From positions 124,001 through 188,000 of the forward strand of contig JAGMWG010000018.1 in assembly GCA_020744225.1 (NCBI GenBank): a DNA stretch of 64,000 nucleotides. The letters run 5' to 3'. The notes beneath the pieces were generated by a model, which was not told where the DNA came from, ran no database searches, and saw only the letters and a list, made by a program, of their open reading frames with translations. Both the position numbers and the translations under genes were made by a program. Shown here in pieces: positions 47,758 through 59,433 of this stretch (the first letter of the stretch is position 1; each line of letters opens with the position of its first letter). Origin of the DNA: Paraphoma chrysanthemicola (lineage: Eukaryota > Ascomycota > Dothideomycetes > Pleosporales > Phaeosphaeriaceae).

Positions 47758-50222
47758 ATCGAGTGATCAGGTGATTCTTGTTGATGATAGCACAGCAAGT
47801 TTAGTTGCGGAAGTCTAAATCCGACGCTGCCCCAGAAGGAGAAGTGCGTCGGCCGGCGAATGGGTTGTGAACCCTAGTGAGGGTTAGCACATCTATCGTG
47901 ACCAAAGTGAAGGGTTCCACTTGCGAAAGCCATGGAGGGGTACATACGAGCTGAGGAGATTGGAAAACGTCTTGACGGCTGGGCAATGGCCCGAGGGTTT
48001 CCGGTGTGTGAGATGAGAGGGAGGAAGCTGTGTCGATTGCAGAAGCAGAGGCAAAGATCACGATAAGCTATTGTGGTGGGGTTGAGGAAAGGGAGAGGGC
48101 GCGAATATATACGATGGTGCCTGCCTGCCGCTGACTTATCGCTAGCACCACAGCTAGCAAACGCACTCTCGCTCCGCCTGCTGCCGGCCAGCGTGGAGGA
48201 CACCGCTTCTTTCCTCTACACTCCACTTTTCGTCCTAGATCGTGCCGCCGTAGGCCGCGGTCACCACTGTGGAGCCAATGAGCATACCAGGTCGTTCGGT
48301 GATGTGTTCCACGCCATGCCCGCTATCGCTCTTCAATTACAGCATGCAGTCGCTCCAACCGCAGTGAGCATAGCAGACCGCACGCGAGCATACCATTACA
48401 CGATAAACAACGCCAGAGCGCATTACACTGCAGTGCCAGCTGTCAGCTCGCACGGGGGTTCCGCACGATATCGATCCATGTGCCATTGTTTGCCATGGTC
48501 CAACAATTCTGGATACGGTTCCGATAAACCCCGCCATCACGTGGGGCCATGTCTCATTTAGCCGCAGACGCGAGAGAGCGCTAGAGGCACAGGATTCTGG
48601 CTGTCGCGCTTGGCCGAGCCTGCAGGGTGCGTGCAACACCCACCTCGGACCTCCGTCAGCACAGAGTAAAATCGGAGTCGGGGACAAGTTAACCAGGTTT
48701 CATTGCACGTTCTGTTTGAGAACACGTCATGTCTGTTGAGTCCGGCTGGGGAAGCACTCGAGACACGAACAGCACCAGACATGTTTACAGAGGTGGATGC
48801 GCGCGACACAACACGATCAACGGCGAACCGCCAAACATGCAGGACGTGCCACAATTATGCGTGCCCATGACAGTGCTGGCCGGATACCATCTCGATGCTT
48901 GCAGACTGCTCATGAAACCGCATGTTCCAACAGCACTTCTCGTTCATTCCTATAGCACAGGATCGCGCGACGTGGAGATTCTACACGAATATGGATCGAC
49001 CTGCATGTGAACAGCCTTGCAGTTGGCCTCGGCGACCATATTTGAGCCGTGCGTAGAACCTGGTCGTCACCTGCGGCACGGTGGGAATACAGCGATGTGG
49101 CTGACAGACAGCTGTTTGAAACTTCGAGTTTGCCGCAGCTGACGCAAGATGTCTCATGGTGCCTGTCAACAACGAAGGCGCTCGCGAGGAACTTTTCTTG
49201 TGTCGTAGGCGGCGCACAGCCATCGATATTCTCACACGATCGAGCAGGCACGGCGCTACCAGCACTATCCAATGAGCCCTCGTCTAATGTCCGGGGGCTT
49301 AATGGTTCTCCTGCGCACCGGCACTTTGTGATCAGAGCCTCTAGCTTCTCAATCGGCCTCGCAGGACTGGACTCGGCTGCTCGGCTCATATACCCAGAGC
49401 CTGTTGCTGAGGAAGTTCTCTAGCCGACTGCAACCATGAGAGAACAGCAACAGTAATATGTGCAGAAAAACCCTCCAATAGATGCTCGCAACATCTTCGA
49501 GACAATCTGAAGAATGAGGGTTTCATCTCAACTTTTGGCAGATTCGGAACTATCACTGGCTGCAGCGGCAGGGACCACATGTCCTGCAGGCTGCCGCTTA
49601 AGTTCCAGCCCTGACCAGCCTGGCAAATCAGGAGCATTGCCCAGCACACCATAAACGCCACGATTCAGGGACACGCGGGTTACGTGCAGGACACACAGAG
49701 ACCTTGACACTGCGCGCGTGTCTTTGGCTACAGACTCCTTCGTCTTTGATTGCTACCTAGCCCTACTGATTGAAGCAGTATTTGTGTGGCCGGCATTCTG
49801 CCAGAGATACCATCGGTCCCCCTGTCAAATCTTGATTAGCAGCAAAATATCCAACATTGTGAGCGTCGCTTGTGGGGCTAAACTGCTCTCAAACCGGATG
49901 GTGTGTGTGCACCACGCTAAATTATCTCCCGCATCCGTCCTCAGATCAACGCCAATTCAGCACCATTCCCGCATCTCGCCCCCTGATCCAGGGCCCGCCA
50001 CTTTCGAGGATCAGCCAGCTGTTGGTTCTAGGACCGCCTTTCAGTGAGGACCTCTCTGCCACATCTGTATGCTTTCTTCTTACCATCCGCCCTACAGCCT
50101 CACAAGCAACACACGAAACTCACCACCACTTAAACCGCTGGTCGTAAACACCGTAATTCCTAATTTGGATCGTCATCAACACTCGAAGACACAGACCTCC
50201 GTGTTGCTCGCTCCCCCGCAGC
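47758..50222. other. Large divergent intergenic region, about 2.5 kb
   Basis: INO1 (minus) and the LIM gene (plus) are transcribed away from it. A CT-rich/leader stretch follows the INO1 start. Open frames near 48900-49390 (minus) and 49718-50047 (plus) have no domain. A CACGTG palindrome lies at 48538-48543. No tRNA or transposon recognised. Confidence 0.5.
48538..48543. promoter_or_regulatory. CACGTG E-box, candidate bHLH site
   Basis: A perfect CACGTG hexamer about 780 bp upstream of the INO1 start. bHLH factors bind CANNTG sites in yeast INO1 promoters. Distance and single copy make the link weak. Confidence 0.2.
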
Positions 50223-52480
50223 ATGGAAAGGCAGAGCGCGAGTGGTCTGCCCACAATAAAATGCTCATCTTGCGGAGTCGATATCGATATCTTGCAGCTG
50301 GCAGACCATATATGTGCTCCATCCGCACCATCAGGTCCGTCTCCAAATCATGAGTTCGCGACAACACGCTTATCAAACCCAGCAACTACGGCCACACCGC
50401 CAGCGGCACCCACACCTTCCAAACTTGATCGCGCTGCCACTTTCGGAGGCGCATCTTTTAGCAAACGTTCCGATGGACCACCACCTGCGGGTCGCATGCG
50501 ACCTCCACCGCGCATCGACTCTAATGCTGCCAGTAAGATCGCAGAGCCACTGCTGGAAGAGCCATGAAAACTAATCGAGTAGATAAACCATTTCGACCGC
50601 TTGAACCATCCCCGATGAGTAACTACAGCGATCCCCAAAGTGGTAACCTTCTTTCGCCCATGATCCCCAAATCCCCCTTCAAGATGAACAGAAGCGTCAC
50701 CACGCCTGTGCCCCGTCGAAGGATTGGCCCTCCGTCGCCCTCCCTAACCTCCAACCTGGATTGCGCCTTTCCTCCATTTCCTTCCAAGCGAAGTGCGACC
50801 CCACAGAGTGCGCGGCCACAAACGCGGGATAGATTGGAGCCCGCACAACAGCAGCGTTATGCCGAACCCAGCCCGCTCTTCGCCCCGCTCAGTCCACGCA
50901 TAGATGGTGGTAACAACGTGGCAAAGAGAATGGACAGTATTGCCCCAGGGCCGTTCGATGGCCGAGCGGATCGCAGACCAAGCACTTCTAGCGCACCCAA
51001 AACTCCAAAGGAAGAAGAAACTGTATATGGACACAGAAGGACGGGCACGCAAGGCAGTACACGCAGTTTTGGAAGCTTCTCGAAGCAACGGTCCTCACTG
51101 GCATCGACGACTTCGCGTGCCTCTGCCTACTCAACGCGCAGCGTTGGTCTACCTGCACATCCCAAATTGGGTGCAAATGGTGCGGCGCCACCACCTCTGC
51201 CATCAAGTTCCGAGCGAAATGAGGGTATCGATGCATTCCTTGACCGTCTACAGAAGGAGAGCATGAAGCCTTCGACCATACGCAAAGATAGCGGGAGCGA
51301 AGGCCCTTCTCGACAGGACAGCCAAGCTAAGAAAACCCCACCATCTCGGCCACGGCGACCATCTTCTAGCGACCTACTTTCCGATGATATGAACGAGCTA
51401 CAACCGTTGGTGTTCGTGCCTCGACCGACTAACACGTTTCCTACGCGCGACCAAAGCACCGGCAGCCCAGCTGAGACTGAGCAGCAGAGAAATGCTGCAC
51501 CACGAGCTGTACAAGCACCTCCACTCGCGCCGCCGACCTTCCGCAACGATACACCGCTCAATCCTCTTCACACACCCTCGGACTCGGGACTGTCGGATGA
51601 TTCATACACCAGTTCCGGTTTCCGAAGCGTGGCAAGTTCACGATCAAGTCCGCCGGGTTCCGAGGCTGGTCATTCTCGTGAGGCATCGAAGCTCAGCCGA
51701 TCAGAATATATTGACGAGACTGTTGAGAGGACTGCGAGTCCGGATTCGTACGCAAAGTCTCGGGCACCTCCTCTGCATATCGAAAAACCGCGGTCCCTGG
51801 AAGCTTTCCCCCAGCAGAATATGCAAACCCCGGCCCGACAACCATTTTCAGCAAACTATGTGGATATTCCGGAATCGCCAATGGACCCTGCAATTCAGTT
51901 GGGTATCGCATTTGATCGTCGACCTAAGCAGCCCGGTCCAGCAGACCCTGCAAACTCAAATCCTGAACGCACATTGTCGAAACGAGCACCAGACGCAATG
52001 GCTCGCCGACAGGACAGCCGACCTGCGACTAAGGGCAAGTGCAGAGGTTGTTCAGAGCCCATCATTGGAAAGTCCGTGAAGGACTCTTCGGGGCGCCTCA
52101 CTGGGAGGTACCACAAGCAGTGCTTCGTGTGTAGGACATGCAGCGATCCTTTCCCAACTGCAGAGTTTTACGTGTTCGATAATTCACCTTACTGCGAACG
52201 ACATTACCATGAGCTTAATGGTTCAATATGTGCTTCCTGCAATCGCGGCATCGAAGGCCAATACCTGGAAACGGATGCGCGACGAAAGTTTCACCCTCGA
52301 TGCTTCACTTGTTCGACTTGCCGCATAGTCCTACGAGACGACTACTATGAGGTCGGAGGGCAGAAATACTGTGATCGTCACGCACAAAGCGCTGCGGCTC
52401 CCTCGCAAAATCTTCTCGGGCCTGGAGGCTACCGACCACGCATGGAGAAGCGCCGCACGAGACTCATGATGATGGCTTGA
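50223..52480 (+). CDS. LIM-domain protein (paxillin/Pxl1-like)
   Basis: Two exons, 50223-50532 and 50583-52480, with a 50-nt intron (GTAAGA, CTAATC branch, GAGTAG); 735 residues. The N-terminus has PTIKCSSCGVDIDILQLADHIC, a small Cys/His motif also found at the start of fungal LIM proteins. A long Ser/Pro-rich disordered middle follows, with LDRAATFGGASF and EGIDAFLDRLQKES as possible short binding motifs. Two LIM domains are at the C-terminus: CRGC...H..C..C..C...C..H (about 589-640) and CASC...H..C..C..C...C..H (about 650-705). In yeasts such proteins sit at sites of polarised growth and the cytokinetic ring and tune Rho signalling. The tail after LIM2 is short and basic. A possible 48-nt in-frame intron near 50330-50380 was not used. 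Confidence 0.88.
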
Positions 52481-53479
52481 GCTCGTCGTGTTACTCTTCA
52501 TGTTCTCATTTATCACTCACGTCTTTCATTTGTTCTCATCCTTCAGCGATTTTGGTTTCTGGCTTTGCATGAACCTTCTCATTCTTTCTGATACCCGGCC
52601 AGCCCGGCCTTGTTTTCAAGATTTCATTCTCTATACCCCTTTTACGTTGCATTCGCTCGATACTTTGTAATCGCCTTACCCTTTCGTTCATTCGTGGCGG
52701 CCAAACTTGGCTCTGATTCGAGATACCCACCTACGCCTTTTCGTTAAACATATTGGACCAAGTGAGCCCTGTGGGCTCCATCACTATTATCGCCAAGAGC
52801 AGTACGACTTGATGTCTAGACAGCTCTATATTACAGATACTTAATGTCTATACTGCACGATCTGGCGAATGTTATACGATCGCCAGTTGAAGTCAATCAA
52901 ACAAATACCTCACCTCCAAGAACTCTTGTCTTCATCTTCAATTGTGCAAATCGCCGACGAGGCCTACCTTTAGGAAGATGTCTCACACGTTCTCCTCAAA
53001 CACAAAGCCTATGAATGATCATGTTCACATACTGTGAGGCTCCAGGTTACAAAATTCACTCCCAAGATACAGTAATCGCGACCAGGCCAAACCGTATATT
53101 CCATAAAGGACCTCTTAAGCAGTCGATCATGCTCCCTAATCACAGCGCATCGATCAATCTATTTCAGCACAACTTCAAGATACTACTACACGTCACATCT
53201 CCAAGGTTCTCGTTGCGAGGACAACGTTGAAGATCTGTTGCACTGATTCGTGTAGCAAGCATGCTCGATCTTCACACCGGCTGTGGAATGGCAATCTACT
53301 TTCCAGCAGTGAAGGTCACAGGCATATAAAAGCCAGGCGAAGACAAGTCCTCCATTGCTTCCACATCAACAAGCATAACAAGCACTACTACACAGCAAGT
53401 CCTTCTGGCAAGAACAGCAAGCTCATCTAAATCAATAGCAGCGCAGCATCCAAATCATCGGAACAACCGAACTAGCAAA
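52481..53479. other. Gene-free stretch, about 1.0 kb
   Basis: 3' flank of the LIM gene and 5' flank of the proline-rich gene. Pyrimidine-rich just after the LIM stop. CA/ACAAC-rich sequence precedes the ATG at 53480. No coding frame seen. Confidence 0.55.
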
Positions 53480-54243
53480 ATGAATCCTCGAATTGCTTTC
53501 AACACAGTCTCCGAGCGCTCTTTTCAGCCTGTAAGCCCAATGTTTTCCTGTTTGCCCGTGACGATACTGATAAAATATTTAGTCTCCTCCGCCACCCAAT
53601 CCTCCTCGTCCGCTGCCTCCGAGCCCTCCGCCCAGTCCTCGTAGACATACTGTTTCTACGAAGCCAGTGAGTAAACTCTCTTCCTGGCAGAGGAGGCGAA
53701 CTGACCATATTTGCAGCAGCACGATGTCTTCCAGCCTGGCTCACCATCCCCGCCTCCTTCTCCTCCGCCACCGTATCCACACAGGCACATAGAGGTTGGT
53801 CCGGTATGCCCTCCGCCACCGCATGAGGCCTTTCAACCTGATTCTCCGTCGCCGCCTCCGTCTCCACCACCACCTTCTCCTTATAGACATGCTCTTCAAC
53901 CCGGTTCTCCTTCTCCACCGCCTTCTCCGCCTCCACCCTCACCTCACAGACATGGGATTATTGGCCCGATTGGCCCTCTACCGCTGTACGACGTTCTCCA
54001 ACCTGGCACGCTATCACCAGAGCACCAAGATCCTCCTCAAAACTCGCCATCCCGCCACAGTCGCATGGTTATCTGGCGAGATATTGTGTATCATTTCGGA
54101 GAAGAAGGTGGTGCCGGATCTCCTGTATGCCATTCCTTGCCAGCTCCCTCTCGCTTTATTGATGATTTCTCTTGTAGCGGCCTCCTCCCACTCCGCCACC
54201 AAATTCACCTACGACGCATGCGGTAGTGATTGCATGTGCTTAA
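53480..54243 (+). CDS. Small repeat-built proline-rich protein
   Basis: Four exons: 53480-53530, 53583-53666, 53717-54124 and 54178-54243; introns 52, 50 and 53 nt, all phase 0; 202 residues. The joins are supported because every exon edge falls between proline-rich pieces (RSFQP|SPPPP, STKP|QHDVFQP, GAGSP|RPPPTPPP). The third exon has three near-copies of FQPGSPSPPPSPPPP followed by an H/Y/R cap such as YPHRH. The rest is MVIWRDIVYHFGEEG, then a proline-rich tail. No signal peptide is evident (MNPRIAFNTVSERS). It could be a scaffold binding SH3 or WW domains, or profilin; that is inference. Family not recognised. A longer unspliced reading of exon 3 stops at 54226 with a non-proline tail and is less likely. 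Confidence 0.6.
53728..53955 (+). repeat. Coding repeat, three copies of a proline-rich unit
   Basis: Three units encoding (A)LQP/FQP-G/D-SPSPPPSPPPP, each capped by an aromatic/His/Arg group. They begin near 53728, 53830 and 53905. The DNA is pyrimidine-rich (CCTCC, CTCCG) and could slip. Confidence 0.8.
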
Positions 54244-54807
54244 GCACCGCAATGATCGAGTAGTGGAGTACCAGTTGGGTTGAAAGAGATTGACAGAGAA
54301 GGGAGCGAAATATGAAGAGTGAATTCAGGGAATGGACTGAAGTATGATTTGGGAGGCGACGATGCAGCTACATAGCATTTTTATGCTCGATAGCTTCATC
54401 GTCTGTTGCAATGGTGTTTGAAAAACCAGCCCTGAAGCGTGAAGTTAGCAATGATTGTTCAACACTGTCCTTTTTTCTTCCTCGAGCAACATATGAGATG
54501 TACAGATAGTGACCTTGTAGCCACATGAGCCGGCACATCCGTTACAGTTAATCCCATGGCGCTTGGTGCACTTTGAGCTTGTTCCAACAATTCTTGTCCG
54601 TTTCATCGGATGTGAACAAGTGATATACAGTGATATGGATCTCTTCGCGACAAATTGCAGCGGTGTGGAAAGACGTAACTGTATTAGAAAAGTCCAAGAC
54701 TGACTAGTAGCACCGCTCTGTGAGTGACGCATGACATAGTCCTCTCACTGTCGCAGTCAGAATTGACTAACTTCACGCAACGCTCCTTGATTATCAAGAT
54801 CCTTTTC
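54244..54807. other. Convergent intergenic, about 560 bp
   Basis: The proline-rich gene (plus) and the FMN enzyme gene (minus) end here. A 95-codon minus-strand frame at 54445-54732 starts with ATG and has eight cysteines near its end but no leader; it is not called. Confidence 0.5.
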
Positions 54808-56245
54808 CTAGCTTCCTAACGCATTCGAGACCTCCGTGACCTAACAATATATTAGCAAACACCTCTCACAACACCAATCATCGGATCACAAACTCACATA
54901 ACTTCCATCCACCATCTTTAGATCGCCCAAGCCCATAGCCGCCGCACTCGTAGAGATCTCCCTTTTCAGCAACTGCGACGCCCTCACCACGCCCTCTCTA
55001 CCATACACATTCGCAAACATGAACGGCCGGCCTAATCCCACCGCCCTCACACCTAGAGCAAATAACTTCAACGCGTCAGTACCATACCTTATACCACCAT
55101 CGGCATACACTTCGATCTGCTTGAAAATGTCCGGATCCTTGTTGTAAATCTCCAGCGCAATGTCGACAGCGGACGGCGCGCCATCGAGTACCCTTCCGCC
55201 GTGATTCGATAGGAAAATAGCAGGCGCGCCAACCTCGATGGCCTTGCGCGCGTCTTCGACTGTCTGTATGCCCTTGAGGATGATGGGAAGTGAGGTCATG
55301 TTCTGCATTTCGCGGTAGTAGTTCCATGTCATGAATGTGTAACGCGCTTGGCGGCCGATGTTGGTGTCAGGGACGTAGCGGAGGGCGCGGTGGCGCGTGC
55401 GGTCGCCAGCCGAGTCGACGGTAAGGACGATGGCTTTTGCGCCGGAGGCTTCGATGCGGCGTAAGAGGAGCTGGTTGAATGTTTGATTGTTGGAAGGAGA
55501 GATCTAGAGGGAATATCAGACTGCGAGCATTATATGGTCGGGCCGTGAGATCATGTACCTGCTGGAAGATGACTTGATCTTCCGAAATTCTCGCCTCCGA
55601 AATAGTCTCCATGGAGAGAGTGGAGGCTTGAGAGGGCTGTGGCGTTGTCAGAATCGTGGCCCAGGAAACAGAACAAGGTGCAGCAGTCCCGCAGAACATA
55701 CCATGTACAGAATTCCCTCTTCCCCGGCAGCTTCCACCAGCCCGCGCTCCGCCTGAGAGTTCATCATCCCAGCCGTCGCACATGGGCTGATGAAGAATGG
55801 AGCAGAGAATTTGAAGCCCAAGATGCTCGTCCTGACCTGATATCAGTGCGCACCGTCAACGCGAGACCTCGTGACACGCACCCTAGCGAAGCCTCGATGT
55901 TGACGACATCTACCATGACCCGTGGTCGGAATCTCAGACGATCAAAAGCTTCCAAATTATTCCTGTACGACCATTCTCCGCCGGAGCCGTAACGATATTG
56001 ACCATACGTAGATGCATTGAGGACTTGCCGAGCGGCAAAGTCGAAATCCGGGAGACCGACCAAGCGCGAAATATCAGGAAGACTTCCGTTCCTCGAAATG
56101 GCGAAGGCATCCTCGATGCTTGTTGCATTAGCATCAAGCAGTGTTCAGAGAGAAGATCCGCATACCCTGTGTCCGGTTCGTTCAGAAATGGCCGCGCACC
56201 GAGTGCTGCGCTTGCAAAGGAGATTATGAAGGAGATGCATCTCAT
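54808..56245 (-). CDS. Secreted FMN-dependent alpha-hydroxy acid oxidase/dehydrogenase
   Basis: Six exons: 56245-56166, 56118-55882, 55831-55702, 55636-55559, 55503-54898 and 54840-54808; introns 47, 50, 65, 55 and 57 nt; 387 residues. The N-terminus MRCISFIISFASAALGARP is a signal peptide. The TIM-barrel family is shown by LGFKFSAPFFISPCATAGMM, ILYMPSQASTLSMETI, GAKAIVLTVDSAGDR, ILKGIQTVEDA (FMN-contacting Lys), SNHGGRVLDGAPSAVD (catalytic His and substrate Arg) and YADGGIRYGTDALKLFALG. It oxidises an L-2-hydroxy acid such as lactate or glycolate. There is no cytochrome b2 heme domain, so O2 is a plausible acceptor, giving H2O2; that is inference. It shares a 585-bp divergent promoter with the peroxygenase gene. 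An unspliced reading of exon 1 runs into a false stop, so the first 47-nt intron is needed. Confidence 0.9.
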
Positions 56246-56830
56246 TGCGGCAACCTTTCTGATTGGTAGTTCAAGTATGCTGCTGGTGTGCTTGATGCTG
56301 CTCGGGTGTCGTTGATCATTTTCCCACGATTGACACTTGCATTCTTATAGAGCACCGTCACGAGGCACTCCAGCCTCCATCATCCGAAGTAGCCGGCCCT
56401 TCTGGAGCTTGCTACTACGTCGTCTCGTGTTTGTGAAGTGAGGCCCATCGATCATATTTCTCTCTTCGGTGTAGGTTGCGAAATGGCTTAGGACATAAAT
56501 TTGGCCGAGCACGCTCGCCACCGCAACGACCCTTTTCTGCGCCTAGCATGACGAATGCTCATCTTACAAGCCCAGTATCCTTATGTATAAGCTTCAAATA
56601 AGTCACAAATAGATGTACGGGCATTTCTACCTTTGCTCGCTCACTCGTTCGTTCTCGTTCTCGTTTGTGAGTGCGTCTGGGGATCCTTGCAATGTCGATC
56701 ATGTACCACCAGCGCTTGGCTGTTACTATTCCAAGTCACCTCACTGGCGTATAAAGACTCGCATTCTCGATCTGAGAACAGTCTCGTCATTGAAAGGTCA
56801 TTTCCAACAAGAACAGTTCATTTAATAGTC
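56246..56830. promoter_or_regulatory. Divergent promoter between FMN oxidase and peroxygenase genes
   Basis: 585 bp separates the two ATGs, which point away from each other, so both promoters must lie here. A TATAAAG run lies about 80 bp before the peroxygenase ATG (near 56750). No specific factor site was identified. Co-regulation is a reasonable but untested inference. Confidence 0.55.
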
Positions 56831-57941
56831 ATGGTGAACAGCTTCATCATTCTTTTGGTAGCGCTGCTGTCTACCATCACAGCATTTCCGCACTATGTTG
56901 CGCTCATTGAATCTCATGACGTCCCAAAAGATAACAATAAGGACTGTGGTCTTGTGCTGAAACATTTTGCGTGGAAGGCTCCGGGACCGAATGATCGTAC
57001 GTATCTGCACCCATTCCAGGACTCCAGCACGTCTCCCTCCAGCACAACGCCCTATGGATCTAGCAGCAATACCATCAACTCGCACTTGCAATGCCACTTC
57101 CAACGCAATCGCCCACTGTAATGACTAATGCCCCGCACAGTCCGGTCGCCCTGCCCCGTGATGAACACTCTCGCCAACCACGACTTCGTCCCACGCTCTG
57201 GGCGCAATATCACCCGCGACCCTTTCGTCGCCGCATGTGGTGAAGCACTCAACATCTCGCCGGAGTTTGCGAACGGGATCTTCACGTCTGGCGTGCCGTC
57301 AAACCCCATTCCAAACGCGACCGTACGTATCCCGAGCAACGACGTCTTGTGTTTGAGATTCATCTAATTGGATACAGTTCTTCGACCTCAACATGCTGGA
57401 CAACACAACCGGCTTCATTGAGCACGATGGCAGCTTGTCGCGAGCAGATGTATTCTTCGACAAAGACAATGACTTCAGCCCGAAAGTCTTTGATAATTTT
57501 ATATCCTATTTCAACGAATCCGCTACAGTCGACATCGCGTTGCTGGCAAACGCGCGCGCTCGACATGCATTTGATATGAGTCTTGCGAATCCTACGTTTG
57601 TGATTACAAACGCATCCATCCCCGTCATCCTCGGCGAAAATGCAATGCTCTTGTCCATTTTCAGCAACAACACGCCGCTCGTCAACCCCGTTGCTCGACG
57701 CGACTGGATTGAGTATTTTTTCCGTACGTCTTCCTGCCCAATACACCATTCTCCAAACACTGTTGGGCATATGCTAAATCGCAAGCACGCAGGCAACGAG
57801 CGCTTACCCGTCGAACTCGGATGGTCTCCTGTCAAGATCCCAATCGGAGAATTCGTTGGCGTGGTAATCGACGAGCTAATTGCGCAGACTCCGGCGGATG
57901 TGCCCCTAGTGTTCAATGATCCTGCATCTGCAACAGTGTGA
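56831..57941 (+). CDS. Secreted heme-thiolate peroxidase (chloroperoxidase/unspecific peroxygenase family)
   Basis: Four exons: 56831-56996, 57141-57322, 57378-57723 and 57793-57941; introns 144, 55 and 69 nt; 280 residues, the size of short group I unspecific peroxygenases. The start MVNSFIILLVALLSTITAFP is a signal peptide. Splicing exon 1 to 2 restores the family motif RSPCPVMNTLANHDFVPRSG, whose PCP cysteine is the axial heme ligand. FIEHDGSLSRAD carries the EHD motif for Mg2+ and heme propionate. Glu of VILGENAM is the candidate acid-base catalyst. N-glycosylation sequons (NIT, NAT, NTT, NES, NAS) are abundant, as expected for a secreted protein. It would use H2O2 to oxygenate or halogenate small molecules. 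The third intron is in frame and open (69 nt), so intron retention would add 23 residues. Faces the FMN oxidase gene head to head. Confidence 0.92.
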
Positions 57942-59023
57942 ACAAACCTGGATCGAACACGGGAGGTCGGGCTATAGTAGTGGACGTGGCTAGTAGAACA
58001 GTATGTTGGTATGTTCTGTGCATGTTAGGAACGTTAGGTACGTAGCGGTGGAGGCCTGGGGACGGAGTCTCAAGGGTAGTCAGCATCACAGACATCAATA
58101 TACGTCGGTCGCAACGAGACGTTGACGAACATCGTTGTCTACCGAATGTGTAATTTTCCAGTGAGCTGTGAAAACGTGAGTCCTTGTCATTGAGCGCTAC
58201 TATTCAAAGACTCCATTAGCCCTGCTATGCACAGCTCATTAGCTTCTTAGCACTTTCCATAATTCATTTGCGTGCGGAGAATCGCGGAGGATAAAATGAC
58301 ATAGTATCGAGAAGCGCCGAAGCCGGGTGTGTCTTTTTCCCGGGTTGATGTGAATGTGTGGACAGTGATGTCGACTTGAGAAGTGAGAATGAAGTCTGGG
58401 ACAGTGTGCAACTGGTGGGGTATAATTCAGTATTGGACGCGGTAGTTGCTGTTACCCCATGGTGAGTGAATAAAAAATCCATTCCGTGGTACCCTTAATA
58501 CAGCCCAGACCTGATACTAGAAGCTCGAAGTAGGTAATGCTGCAAATTAAAATCCTAGATGCCGTACTGCTGCTAGATTAAGCATATCTAAGCTCTTGTC
58601 ATACCTCTTGCAGTCTTACACTATGTTACTCTTTTCATTTTTTTATTTGCCCATATTCTCAGTTCATGCCCACTACTTAGCAGGCACCTTGTAGACTGCT
58701 GCAGTATGGGCTTTATATTTGCGCCGCGGCGGCCGCCGCTCTCAGCGCTATTCTAGCTAGTTAGCGAGAAGCGGTAGCTTGAGTGCAGGTAGTCTTCCTA
58801 CTTCGTTTTGTTCACATAGTCGCTGTTGCTGAAGCATGTAAACAGGATGTGCTTCTTTTATAGCTGTAGTCGAGCGGTGCGCTTGGCACGATGATTGAAC
58901 ACGCGAATACAGCTATGGAACGAGGCTGCCCGCAGGCACTGTCCCTGCATTTGATCAAAAATTAAACGATAATACCACCTCAGCTAGCACCAGCTACCGT
59001 CAAAAACAACTTATTTCAACAAC
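57942..59023. other. Gene-free stretch, about 1.1 kb, AT-rich with a GC palindrome
   Basis: 3' flank of the peroxygenase gene followed by AT-rich DNA (about 58460-58720) and a perfect 14-bp GC palindrome at 58726-58739. This could be decayed repeat DNA. No coding frame seen. Confidence 0.5.
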
Positions 59024-59273
59024 ATGGCTTCGATTTTCGAATCGAGCAATGCTCTCGCTGCCTACGACGACTGCGACTTCAGCAGCAAGACCCAAACCCA
59101 GGTAGCCGACTAAGAAGCACCACAATACCGTCGCGCGCCTCGGAAAGGAATCCAACCTAAACTAGAAAATTGTGTCTCAGCAAGATCTCGTTGACGCTCC
59201 GGATGCCGATGCGCTTACTGAAGCAGGAAGTCAGATGGCAAGTGACTATCTTACTGCGTTGTACGCCTCGTAA
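59024..59273 (+). CDS. Putative 56-residue protein
   Basis: Two exons, 59024-59101 and 59181-59273, around a 79-nt intron (GTAGCC..TCTCAG, with CTAAAC nearby). The joined frame reads MASIFESSNALAAYDDCDFS, then QDLVDAPDADALTEAGSQMA and ends DYLTALYAS. It is acidic, with no leader or membrane segment. The ATG has a good context (AACATGGCT). Support is only frame, splice signals and composition, so it may be non-coding. It ends 160 bp before the next methyltransferase start. Confidence 0.35.
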
Positions 59274-59433
59274 GCACTAGTACCACTCTCTCGCGTATAA
59301 TACAGAGACTTCTCTATTCTGCCCATGAAGATGTATGTACACTGACCTTTGTCTATATCCACAACCTTGTCCTCGACTTTTCCTCGAGCTACCTGCATTC
59401 GACTTCCCAAATCCACAATAACTACCACCTATC

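Noticed and set aside
54445..54732. 95-codon minus-strand frame with a Cys-rich end
   Set aside because: Considered as a small secreted effector, but it lacks a signal peptide and overlaps the probable 3' UTR zone of two convergent genes.
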